Shown here: one piece after another, positions 1 through 11,147 of the stretch
Layout: each line of letters begins with the position of its first letter
Position numbering within the stretch: the first letter of the stretch is position 1
Assembly: GCA_963669155.1 (NCBI GenBank)
Contig: OZ022576.1
Span: 10,810,941 to 10,874,940, forward strand
Source: Arbacia lixula
Lineage: Eukaryota; Echinodermata; Echinoidea; Arbacioida; Arbaciidae
Direction of reading: 5' to 3'
Length of the DNA stretch: 64,000 nucleotides
The notes under the pieces: generated by a model
Databases searched by the model: none
Seen by the model: the letters and a program-made list of their open reading frames with translations, nothing else
Told to the model about the DNA's origin: nothing
Program-made: the position numbers and the translations under genes

Positions 1-124
1 ACCCCACTCCAAGCGCCCATATATCTCCATCTCGCATCTTGGCGTCCAGATCTTTCAAAGAAAACAATCAAAGATGCGAATAGAATCTTGGCAAACGGAC
101 AGTTCTTTATGTGGTTAGTGTGAC

Positions 125-1037
125 AGGTGAAGATCACCTATCTTGGTGAATCTGTGTCATTCTGTTAAATAGACATTTTTCATAATGTCACGCTTGAGTA
201 AATACACCATTAAAATTGAAAAACTCACATTTGAATTATAAAATAAATATCAATTGTGCTGAGAGAAAAACTAATTTAGGATTTTGGATCTAAGATGTAA
301 TTCTATGCCTGGAATGACCTCCTTATGCATTGTATGACATTGTCACTGACATTTCACTTTTTAATTTACACGGTATGTGCGTTAACAGGCATTGATGAAT
401 CAAAAACATCGCGTGGCAACTAGTGGAGCGCACTCCTACAGAAACCAAAAATATGTGCCCCAAATTTATTCAATATTACATGTCGAATTTTTTATTCTTC
501 ACACAGTTCGAAGTTTATCTTTATATTTTTTTTTAATTCATGGAAGACCTACAGAAACCAAAAATATGTGCCCCAAATTTATTCAATATTACATGTCGAA
601 TTTTTTATTCTTCACACAGTTCGAAGTTTATCTTTATATTTTTTTTTTAATTCATGGAAGACCTGAATGATAACTTCGTCGCTTAGATCATATGTTCTCT
701 GTTACCAGGCAGTTTGTACTTAACAGAAAATGTTACGAATATGGTGATAGGATTACCACTAATGATATGAATTTATGTACTCGCTTGCGATGGAAATTTC
801 AAGAAACATGTTACCCATTTTCAGACAATGCGTGAATAAGTCACTGTAGGCATAGAGTTGTATATTAAATCCTAAAATTCTAAGTTAGTCTTTCTCGCAG
901 CACGTTTTTATTTTATGATTAAAATTTGTTTTTTTAACATCAATTGTGAAACTTCTCAAGCGTGACATGATGGAAAATGTATATTCAACATAATAATACA
1001 TTCAGAAAGATAGCTGACATTCACCTTTATTTTTTAA
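125..1037. repeat. Fold-back element with long inverted arms
   Basis: The segment at about 125-355 is the imperfect reverse complement of about 790-1030. Both arms contain the word ATGTCACGCTTGAG (or its complement) and the word TCTATGCCT followed by matching blocks. The roughly 430 bp loop holds a tandem duplication. No transposase-like reading frame is present, so this is a non-autonomous fold-back or MITE-like element. The arms are diverged and the ends are approximate. Confidence 0.7.
435..662. repeat. Two-copy tandem duplication, period about 113 bp
   Basis: The unit starting CCTACAGAAACCAAAAATA at 435 recurs at 548, nearly identical apart from a one-base change in a T run. The near identity makes the duplication recent. 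It sits in the loop of the surrounding fold-back element. The open frame over it (392-670) is a product of the duplication and not a gene. Confidence 0.9.
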
Positions 1038-1549
1038 CCTGAAAATATTCCATAATTATTGAATATCCCCATTGTGCCTTTAATGTTGTGTTCACTCAAC
1101 CATGCAACATCAATCACAGCATCAGAAAAGGTAAGAGAGAGTTGTTAATGAATAAAATTATACACACACAATGATAACGTTAACACATTATTAGGAAATA
1201 AACATAATGAATTAATGGTACAATAGCATTTAATATCAGGAAATTTTGTTTCATCTTTACATTGTGCTTACTTAACCATAACATGGTGTCTTCCTCTTCT
1301 GTTCACACATCATGTGATGATAAATGTTGTTAACAATATCTGCTGTTAATTCATTCAATAAAGTGAATGGGTGGTGTAAAAGGTTCAACATATCAATTTT
1401 CCCCCTAAAATTGTACTCAGTCAACCGTGAAAAGCATGAAAAGTGTCAAAATAGGTGTGAAATGGGATGAACAATGAATGATCAAACAAAAGCAACATTT
1501 TAACGTGCACCAGAAACAGGATTCGCCAAAATCTTGCTTTACAGACCCA

Positions 1550-1775
1550 CAATATAGACTTTTGAAAAGTGACAATTTTGCCTTTAATGTGTGCTCATTC
1601 ATGCATGACTGAGTGGATTAATGTGATTTTCACACAAAAGTTAGTCAATAATTGAAAAAACAACCCTGCCAAGTTTCGTTGCGCAAAACCTCCTCGATAA
1701 AAAGTAATATTATTCTGCATATTTTTTTTTTTTTTTTTTGGGGGGGGGAGGGGGGACTTCCTTTTTTATTGTTTT
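1550..1775. repeat. Solo arm related to the 9.4-10.2 kb fold-back
   Basis: The words TTTTGAAAAGTGACA, TTTTGCCTTTAA, CATGCATGACT and TGGATTAATGT occur in the same order as in the right arm of the element at 9437-10188. A T18 then G9 homopolymer and the word GGGGGACTT(A/C)CTTTTT follow. No matching left arm is obvious immediately upstream, so this appears to be a truncated copy. Confidence 0.65.
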
Positions 1776-4149
1776 TATATGTAACGATATATTTATGTGG
1801 TGTTTTTATACCCATGCACTATAAGTTTGTATTAAAGCAGGCAAATTGCCATGTTGATATTATAATCATGATTTAAAAAGGATTTGCTTTTAGTAATGAC
1901 CGCATGACACCTTTCATAACACCTTTTTTGTTTAAACGCTCCTTCCATGGATGGTATGATTTACACTGTAATAAAACGACCTTCTACATGAGAGGCCGCA
2001 ATGAACACAATATGTACTTATAATCTTGCCATAAAGTGTTAGGAAGATCAGTTGGGGTTCAAGTCATTCTGGGTCACGTGGTATAAACTATCATCTGATG
2101 AAACTGTAGGCTTATACTTCTACTTGCCAGAGCGGCCAAAACAGTTCAACATAATCAAAGTAGGAATAACTCCAATTCTATAAACGGTAATTGGAACACG
2201 CGCAAAGATATATAACCCATGACCGTCATAGTATTCTTGGTTCTGTCTGAATAAGCTGGTTGTTGTATTTTGATCCGGTAACGGATTAACGACGCACTCT
2301 TACTCCCACCAACTGCGTACACTACTTAATCATAGGCTATCGCAATCAGCCTACAAGACGCGATGTGCATTAAACAAAATAATATCAACACAGGTAACCT
2401 TTGCGTGCCGAATGAAATAAAGCTGTATGGGATTTATGTACACTAATGGTGAAAAAATACATAAATTGCCCACAAAGAGTTAGGAAAAGAGATGAGATCA
2501 TCGGAATGCCGTGCTCTGACGAAATTCATTAGCTTAGCCGTTGGAGAGGATAAACAAAAATAGTTCTCACGTACGGTATTCATTGCGATATTGATTGCAG
2601 TATCAATATGCCTATTAAGAACAGTGGACGATGGCGTATCATGAATATTGTAGCTGTTTAAACTTTGTAACGGAAATATGCTCAAGAGGCTTACCATCTT
2701 TCCTGATTTCTAGATGTGCTGAATATGTTTGACCTCGCCTACTTCTCGTGCTCTGTATCTACTCTTTACAAGAAATCGTGAGTCGGACGTCCAAAAGTTG
2801 CCTACTTTTTAGATAACTTTTACAAATCTGTGAGGAGTAGGCTTAGGTTCTGACAATATCCATTCATAGAAAATATGTTTTAATTTCTACTTTTGCTGCT
2901 TCAAATGAAGAGTTTATTTGCAAAAGGGGTTAGATAAATATTTCATCAAAGTTGATTTGTTTTGTCTCAATGTATAGATTTGAAGTAGCTCTTTTAGTAG
3001 ATGGTACCAAATAATACTTGAGATTCCCATTAAAAGGTGAACAAAAATGGCAAAGTAAAATCATTTCTTTATCAAAGGGGGTTAGATCCATTTCAATTTG
3101 TTTGCCAAAGGGGCTAGATCCACAAAGGAAATTTTGGGGAAAAGATATTTTAAAAAAATGAAGGCAGGTAGATTTCTTTTATACCCAATTTTATATTCTC
3201 ATGGTAAGGTAGTATATCATGACAATTTAGTTTCGCAATAAGAATATTGCAATATGAGAGAATAACAATAGCAGATTTTCTCAAAATGGTCTAAACCTAA
3301 TCCCGTTTGCAAACAAGCTCTTCAAATGATGCATGTTAAGTGTTAAATGTTTATGATGAGGAACTTTTAACAATATAGTGGCGTAAAACGAACAATCACT
3401 TTAATAAGGAAATGGTCAATGGCTCTTGACCATCATTAACTTAAACGAAAAAATTCAAGTTCATATTTTGATTGCATATTGTACCAGAATTGAAGGTTTT
3501 ACCCGATGAACGGTACCTACATACGTCAGATCTTATCTTGGTTGACTTTTTTCGTGGTAGTTCTCCTTCCTCCTACCTAGGAAAACTCTGATCGGTAAAT
3601 TATTCCAGTCCAATTCATTTTCTACCTTTTATGTTGTAAGTAACTTATGTTGGAGTATTATATGTCTTATTTCCTTTCATCGTACCTGTGTCTGAGATTC
3701 ATGGGCCAGCAGGGTGCCTTTTTACACAGTAGTGTTTTTCTTCTTCATTTTCTTTCCATTTACTCCATCTTCGATCAGTCAGACTTTTAAGTGATCCGAT
3801 GATCTTTGTGCTTGTCAAATATAGTTAAGTGTAACTGATGAAAAAGATCATCTTCAAGAATTGTAAAATACATTTGCTGAACGAAAAGCTATTTAGCATG
3901 TTTAAAATCAATATATCGGTAACGTTCAGAGTGAATCTTTTGTCTGTTTTTCCTTCTTCAGATCAAAGATATCCACTCGCTCGCTTTCAAACATAACGAT
4001 TCACATAATCCCCAGATTGATATGGCTTTAGTAAGTTTTGAACAGAGACCGTGTCCTTCTCCTTTATTTCAATAGTTCAATAAAAGAAAATATCTAACTC
4101 TGTCAAAATATTCTTTCAAATAAAATATCTTTGTAATAGCTATTTTCAA
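1776..4149. other. Non-coding, nothing recognised
   Basis: AT-rich sequence without a recognisable exon. A weak inverted similarity links about 2900-2945 (TCAAATGAAGAG, TTTGCAAAAGGGGTTAG) with about 3295-3335. The phrase AAAGGGG(G)TTAGAT is repeated several times around 2925-3120. The 84-residue minus-strand frame at 2443-2697 has no family signature. Confidence 0.5.
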
Positions 4150-4370
4150 CTCCTGACATTTCTTATGAGTTCCATGCTGTATCACCAGATTTTTTAGACC
4201 TATAACTTAATGTGACGATGTTTCATTTATACTTATTGTGATATTACTGACAATGAAACATTAAAGAGAATATCAATCGCTTGGTAAATGTAGAAAACAT
4301 TTCTTATGAGTTTCATAATGTATCGTCATATTTTTAGGCCTATAACAATCCGCTTGGTAAATTTAGAAAA
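4150..4370. repeat. Degenerate tandem duplication, spacing about 141 bp
   Basis: The phrase CATTTCTTATGAGTT(C/T)CAT followed by TGTATC and a GACCTATAAC/GGCCTATAAC ending occurs near 4157 and again near 4298. GCTTGGTAAAT(G/T)TAGAAA occurs twice as well. The copies are diverged, so this is an old local duplication. Confidence 0.6.
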
Positions 4371-5204
4371 AAAAATTGTTTTAATGTCATATCAAAGTTT
4401 CTTGGGTTACAATAATTTTGTTCTCTTTTCCTTCAGATTCATATTTCTGATAATCTTAAACTTGATATAGTAAAGGAGAAAACTTCTTGAGAATGTATGT
4501 ACATTTGATTTGTTTGAAACCTTTGTCAATCTGTTTCTGTAACCTTTCTCACATTGCTGACATTCTCTGACTTTCTGTTTCTTTTATTACAGTCATCCTA
4601 TCAGCCATGGTTGCATTGCCATTTAACCTTTTCTATGCCGATTAAGATATTGTTATACATTGTGATTTAATTGCAAAAATGCATACCCATGGTAAATAAA
4701 GAGTACAGTCTTAAAATGACAGTTCGCACAACATGTTCGCATGTCCGCATCACCTTTATTGGCTATACAATACGATATATACAAATGGAATGTAACCTTT
4801 GTTACCACGAAACAATATTTTCCCAATCAATATAAATATCATACTTAAATATAGTGCATTATTACACATACAAGCCACTTTTTCGACACAATAAAACCTT
4901 GTATTAATCATCCTTCCAGAGGTTTGCTTGCTGGCATGCAATATTGTTAGCATGTTAGCTGTCCTATGTATTTTATGTTACCAGTATCAATGGGGAAAAT
5001 GAGTGCATTATTGTTATGATATTCAACTCTCGCCATGAAACTTGCTCAGGGTTTGATTGCGCGCTCGCATTTTTTAACATGCGCGTGGCAGATTTGATAC
5101 AGGTGAGATTTCTATTTCTCTGTTTCTTTTTTTGTGTGTGTCTGTTTAAATCAAACCCATTCCTATTGTCGTGGAAAGTGGTTTGTATGTATAATAATAA
5201 TAAT

Positions 5205-5345
5205 AATATTGGATTTCTTTCGTGGTGTGTTAGATATATTGCATTCATCAGCATGAATATTGTACTCGTCTTTGACTCGTGCAATATCCATACTGATGAA
5301 TGCAATATATCTGATATAACACTCAAGTGCATCCAATATAATATA
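5205..5345. repeat. Short palindromic element
   Basis: Two arms of about 68 bp meet near 5276. Both include ATATATTGCATTCATCAG (direct in the left arm, complemented in the right) and both end in an ATATTGGAT-type word. The overlapping frames in both orientations (4973-5480) arise from this palindrome and an adjacent ATA microsatellite. Confidence 0.75.
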
Positions 5346-6879
5346 ATTATTCATCATCAAGGCCTTGCATACCGTCCCCATTGGTCACAAGAGAGCCGTG
5401 AAACTTACCTACCAAACATTCCGTTGTTTACATCCGTGAGCGATGCAACGAAACATAACATTCCTCCCTTTCAAACGTAATGGTTTGGTGTTGTGGTGCA
5501 TTCCATAAGTACCATGGTCATATCGATGCGATCCCTAGCGGATGCCATCGATATTTCGCTAGCTTTCACGAAGGCCTCTTGAGGCAGTGTATACTTGATA
5601 TAAAGTCGTGGTCTGCGGTAAAACGACATAATAACCATGCCAGTTTCGTTTACTTCAGGTTCATTCTAACACTGTAACTTATATAAGCTCTTCTTTCGAC
5701 AAAATTATTTTAAAGTAATGAAAATAATTAGTTTGGACACTTTTGAAGAAAGAATGAATATGCTTGAAAACATTTTGAGAATAGAAAAACTAAATACATT
5801 TAACAGACAATTAATCCTTTGTATGCCAGAAAAATGCTGCGGTATGGGATTTGCATGTATTGATGGTAAAATAGTCCACAAGGTGCACTTTAAGGGTTAA
5901 ACGGAATACTTTCACCGGCAATTGAATTAAATATCGAAATTAATGAAATCAACAATAATATAAACAAATGAACTACACCAGCATTATCTGGATGTGTCTC
6001 TATTGTTTTTTAACGAATGTATGCATACCTTATTTGTAAGGATTCAATCCTTTTTGTAATAAAGCTTTAAAAGGCTTTGTTATAATTGTGTAACAAAGCA
6101 CATTTTTGCGACATTTGCTTTTATTTTTATCTTGTAAAACCACTTTGTGAAATATGACGCTATTGTTTGGTTTGTATAAAGCTACTATAAAAATCAGTAC
6201 AGAAAAACAAATATAATTCTGTCTAAAAAAAAATGTCCTTTTGGAAAGGAGTTCTTCATGTACGCCTTAGTGTTATACATCATCATCTATCATCGAAATG
6301 TACACTAGAACAATATCATCAGTAATGGGCAATAACAATGCAACTGATATGTCTCAATGAGTATATCTGAATATTTAAAATTTACTTGATAAACGGATTG
6401 CTCGGAAAAATTTCTGTAAACGATATAAATTTTTTAGCGAAGGAGATTTTGCTTTAAGGTATACTTTCAAGTCATTAGAGAAATGCGCACAGGCTGACAG
6501 CATGGTATTTACAGTATTTCGGACAACCGAGACGAAATGCTTTTATTATTGAATAATGGAGCTGTCAGAAGTTATCAGTGACTAACTATCATAGTGCGTG
6601 CTCAGAGGACAGTTAAAAAGACGGTTCGATACCAACATAATATTTGGGATCGGTCAGCCTAAAAGATTGTCATTAATCATTTTATTAAAACTGACCATCT
6701 TCAAGGCGGCACACTGTACAATCTGCTACCACTTAATCAATTTTAATAGCAGTTTGGATGAATAGAGATTGGCATTTTGATAACCATGATAACGAAGGGT
6801 TAAGTGTTAATCAACCTTCTGCAATTAGTTTGATTAGTGCTCTGCAGAGAATATCTGGTTTATTGATTGAACGACAGTG
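5346..6879. other. Non-coding, nothing recognised
   Basis: AT-rich DNA. The longest frame with unbiased composition (5718-5900, 60 residues) has no recognisable domain and no credible splice context, so I do not call it a gene. Confidence 0.5.
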
Positions 6880-7135
6880 GTGGCAGGGGGGGGGGGGAGG
6901 AGGTGGGCAGAAGGGCGATCGCCCACCCCCACCCCCAGATTTTGCACAGCCAGCAAAAATGCCCTCCTCCCGGGGGTTCATCTGCCCTCTCCCTGGGAAA
7001 TTCAGTGCCCCTAGAGAAAATATGTGTTCCTTCATCTGTATTTAGCATCATATTTTGTTGTCTTTAAGCCCTCCGCTAATCAACATATTCGTTACAACGA
7101 CAAACATCCTATAAGTGACCCCCCCCCCCCCCCCG
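6880..7135. repeat. G-rich/C-rich low-complexity patch
   Basis: A G11 run near 6887 is followed by the palindrome GGGCGATCGCCC and C-rich sequence, and a C16 run lies near 7119. Overlapping frames on both strands are compositional artefacts. Confidence 0.7.
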
Positions 7136-7911
7136 GCTTTTCCCTTAGTAGATATGATTAATGCCAACTTAAAGCCGACCTGACCCGAACATGCTCACAT
7201 TACCACACGCAGATAATACTGGTTTTGGCATTGTTGTCATTTTGGTTTATTTTTGTGATAGTGACCTTCAAGCGATAACAAGGTGATGCCGCGACGCTAT
7301 CACGACAAACCGCACGTGTCCGTATTTGATGAGTTTCGCGGTATACCATGGAATCGATACACAGTGTGATCGAAACGTAATCGAAAGACGGCCAATCAAT
7401 AAAAGTGACCTATTCAGAACAAAAGCATACTTGCATTAATTGCCGGTCAACCTACCCTGTAATTCATTTTTGTTAATAACATGTTAATGTATTGTCAATA
7501 TGATGGGGAAAACTGAACTTGGAGAGGCACTCCCATTACCCCTCTGTGTGGCGGACACAATGTTACTCTATGGAATTTGGGTGCATGTATTAATGGTGCA
7601 ATAATCCACGAGTCGCTCGTTAGGGGTTGAGGAGATTTGTAACCATACTTTTTAAAAGCTAGTGTTATTCCATTATACATATTCGAGCGATGAAATGTAA
7701 TTCTCGTAGTTCGTGCATACACCTCAGCGTTTTTGGTTGGTTATAGGGTGGGAGGGATCTTGAGTATTCCGTTTGAAATAATGTCTGACTTTCAGATAGG
7801 GTAGACGCAAATATGCGTCTATGCGTCTAGTGCTTGTGTGAATTGTTTGCAGTCTTCTTCCCCCACCCCCTCCACCACATGAAAAGTGTCTGTTCTCCCC
7901 AAGCCCTCTTG

Positions 7912-7956
<45 letters not shown>

Positions 7957-8050
7957 ACCCCCTACCCATCTCTCTATAGCATTTTATTACCATGATTACT
8001 GTCATTAATATCATACACCTGCAGTACATTTGGAGTAAACTTAATCCCCC

Positions 8051-8100
<50 letters not shown>

Positions 8101-8639
8101 TACATACATACATATACATACAGTACATGCACACACACCATTTTTATGCATTTGGGACTGCACAGAACACGTGTTACAACATTGTTCTCCCTAGAACCAC
8201 ATGAATGTAATCCTTGGCATTAATCGTTTTTAATTGACATAATGTCTGGAAAATTCATCGGTAATTGGGTCGCATACACATTTTAATCAATCTCATTCTT
8301 GCCATTTCCCCGTTTTCATCATGATAACCGGACGCAGCCTTAACCCACTCTTTGTAAATTATGATTTCCTGGGAGATTTATTATTTCTAATAATTATCCA
8401 TTGCGCGTTCCACAGCCTAGTATGCCCGGAGTGCGGGGCGCGAATCCGATACGTGTTTGGCCCTTGGTGATGCGATCTGCCCGGGAAAAGTAGTTGATTT
8501 GTTTGGCTTTCATCGCTCCTGTCCGGTTACCATACTCCGTCTTTGAGACTGTGCTTTCTGGCCTTGCTGGTCATGGGCCTTGTAATTCCCCTTAATACAT
8601 TGTGCCCGATTCGAAATGGTGGTGATAATTGAGATGTGA
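7136..8639. other. Non-coding with two microsatellites
   Basis: It contains a (CT)n tract at about 7914-7954 and a (CA)n tract at about 8053-8094, followed by CATA repeats. The stretch 8400-8590 is GC-richer than its surroundings, but I could not assign an exon to it. Confidence 0.6.
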
Positions 8640-8842
8640 GGCTTGCGAATGACTGTGGCTCGGGCAAGAGCGAGGATGGGCTTGAGGAGAGAGAAAGGGG
8701 GACAAAAAGGGGGAGAGAAAATGGGAACAGGGGGGGGGGGGGGGGAGACGGGGAGAGACGGGGCAGAGGGGGCGGAGGAGCAGAGAGTGGGGGGGGGGGC
8801 AGAGGAAGGGGGAGATAGGGGTGAGAAAGGGGTGGGGTAAGG

Positions 8843-8873
<31 letters not shown>

Positions 8874-9050
8874 CAAGAGAGACAGAGAGAAGGGAGTCAG
8901 AGGAGGAAGAGGAGAGAGAACGCTCAATACAGATATGAATTATGTAGATAGAGAACGCAATAGCGAGAGCGAGAGGAGATCATAAAGATTTAAAAAGAGG
9001 AGAGGGAGATAGAGAGAAAGAGAGAGATTCAGGCACAGTGAGACGGTGAA
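8640..9050 (+). repeat. Polypurine tract, about 400 bp
   Basis: The plus strand is almost pure purine, with G9-G14 runs near 8730 and 8790 and a (GA)n core at about 8849-8873. Such tracts can form triplex or quadruplex structures. The frames through it are not genes. Confidence 0.85.
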
Positions 9051-9436
9051 GGAAGGTACGATGGAAAGATGTACTCTTGACATCAACGCAGAAGAAAATA
9101 TTTACTTCGTCCATATGAATTAAACCCACTCATACTTCAAGTTTCAACACTTTGAGGAACATATATGTTGATATCTGATTCTGCGTACTTCGCAAACACT
9201 GTCAGAAAAATTATATTCTATAAAATCATTGTTACATGTGGGTTGAGCTATATTCAGACCTAGGTTGTAAGGCAAAGTTCATAGGTCAAGGTCGAACCTA
9301 TGTGGTCACGGCCACTGATTGAATTAGGATGGACCTCTTGAGAGAATCTGTCCGTTCCCATACAGAGACGGAGTCGTGCCTGATTATCGGTCATGCCACT
9401 TCTCATTTTGTGTTGTAACCCAACGATGTATCAATA

Positions 9437-10188
9437 CTAAACACTCCAAAAATAGTAAGTCCCCCTAAGCAAAATAGCATAACTTTTTATCGAAGAGGTT
9501 ATGGACAAAACAATTTGGCAGGATTGTTTCTTAACTTATTGACTAACTTATGTGTGAAAATCACATTAATCCAATTAGTCATGCACGAGTGGGCAAATTT
9601 TTAAGGCAAAAATGTCACCTTTCAAAAGTCACAAGGGTCATTTTGGAATTCTGTCATGAATTTTTGATGAATTCCTTTTCTGGTGCAAAATTTATGTCCT
9701 TTCAATGTTTATCCTCCATCTCTCAATGCACAAACACCAATCCCGACACTTAACCCATTGTTCTGACAGAGTGAGCACCGTTTAACAAATATTCATCCCT
9801 CTTGAGTTTGGAACTTTTAAAAACCCTTTATTTTGGTGAAAAAGATATCTTGACAAAAATGTAACATGACCTGCGATACAAACATAAGAAGTAATTTTCG
9901 TGCCATGGATGAGTGAAAACACTTTATAAATCGCACAAGAAATGCCAAAATGTATTGTTAAAACGGCATGAGCAATGACCCTTGTGACTTTTGAAAAGTG
10001 ACATTTTTGCCTTTAAAATTTGCCCACTCATGCATGACTAATTGGATTAATGTTATTTTAGCACAGAAGTTAGTTAATAAGTTAAGGAACAATCCTGCCA
10101 AATCATTAAACCCAAAACTTCTTGGATAAAAAGTTATGCTATTTTGCTCAGGGGAGGGGTGGGGGACTTACTTTTTTGTTGTGTTTAG
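9437..10188. repeat. Fold-back element, about 750 bp
   Basis: The left end reads CTAAACACTCC...AGTAAGTCCCCC and the right end reads GGGGGACTTACTTTTT...GTGTTTAG, its inverse. Each arm runs about 220 bp and carries matching words such as CAAAATAGCATAACTTTTTATC, TGGATTAATGT and AAAAGTGACATTTTTGCC, direct in one arm and complemented in the other. It contains no transposase frame. It ends about 195 bp upstream of the first recognised GPCR exon. Confidence 0.8.
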
Positions 10189-10382
10189 TTCCATGGTTTC
10201 AATGAAAGCACTACAGGTACCCATCTTTATGACCTTGAAAGTCATATGACTTAGCTGTCTTGTTCATTTATTTATGAAATATGCTATATATATATATACA
10301 TATATATCCTAAGGATTTACCATTTCTTCTGTCCGTTTCTTCTCTCTGCACCCCCCCCCCCCCCCCTGCATTATCCCTACAG

Positions 10383-10735
10383 CTGTTGCGGCTCTCTGTG
10401 GAGCATCGCAAGCATTGCCATCAACCGCACCATCGCGATCTGCCATCGAGAGTATTACCACCGCATCTACACCCGTCGTACCATGGTCCTCCACCTCATC
10501 CTCATCTGGACCATCTGCTTCATCGCCGACATCCCCAACCTCTCGGGCATGGGCGCCCACACGTTCGACCCCGTGCTCCTGGTCTGCACTTTCGCCTACC
10601 GCGAGTCCTACGACTACAACATACTCCTCTTCATCCTCGGCTTCGCGCTCCCGATGGTGTTTATCTCGTTTAGCTACGTGAAGATCTTCGTCTACGCGAA
10701 GTCGATCTCGAGAGAGCTCCGGAGCATGGATACTG
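10383..10735 (+). CDS. GPCR exon: TM3 end, TM4, ECL2, TM5
   Basis: The acceptor is CCCTACAG before 10383 and the donor is ACTG|GTAGG. One leading base completes an upstream codon, 117 codons follow, and one base carries over. GC-rich third positions (CTC, ATC, TAC) contrast with the AT-rich flanks and support real coding sequence. A C16 run lies just before the acceptor. Confidence 0.92.
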
Positions 10736-10943
10736 GTAGGTTCAGAGGAGCAGTGAAGGGCTAGAATGGGGAGGGGAACAGAAAGGGCTGGGCAAAGGGA
10801 AGTAACATATAGAAGGGGAGGAGAAAGGAAGCGAACGAAAGAGAAACAAACAGGGACAAAGAGGGGGAGATAAGGAGGGAGAGCGACAGAGAATAGTTTG
10901 TAGAAAGAAGGAGACAGAGATAAAAAGACAGAGAGATGGGGAT

Positions 10944-10988
<45 letters not shown>

Positions 10989-11020
10989 GAGTGAGAGACA
11001 GAGGGGGGGAGAGAGAGAGA

Positions 11021-11066
<46 letters not shown>

Positions 11067-11099
11067 GAGACAGGGGGGAGAGAGTGAGAGAGAGAGAGA

Positions 11100-11147
<48 letters not shown>

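Noticed and set aside
4973..5480. Frames of 119 and 154 residues on opposite strands
   Set aside because: They span a palindrome, so both strands encode similar peptides (RYIAFISM occurs on each). There is no family match.
6758..7067. Overlapping Gly/Pro-rich frames on both strands
   Set aside because: They arise from G and C homopolymers around GGGCGATCGCCC. Open frames on both strands at once indicate composition and not coding.
7724..8204. Frames with Cys/Val and Thr/His repeats
   Set aside because: Products of the (CA)n and (CT)n microsatellites.
8395..8590. GC-rich stretch after TTCCACAG, with one frame reading LVCPECGARIRYVFGPW
   Set aside because: It resembles a zinc ribbon by chance. 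It ends in a stop at once, no donor or partner exon was found, and it does not encode the missing GPCR TM1-TM3.
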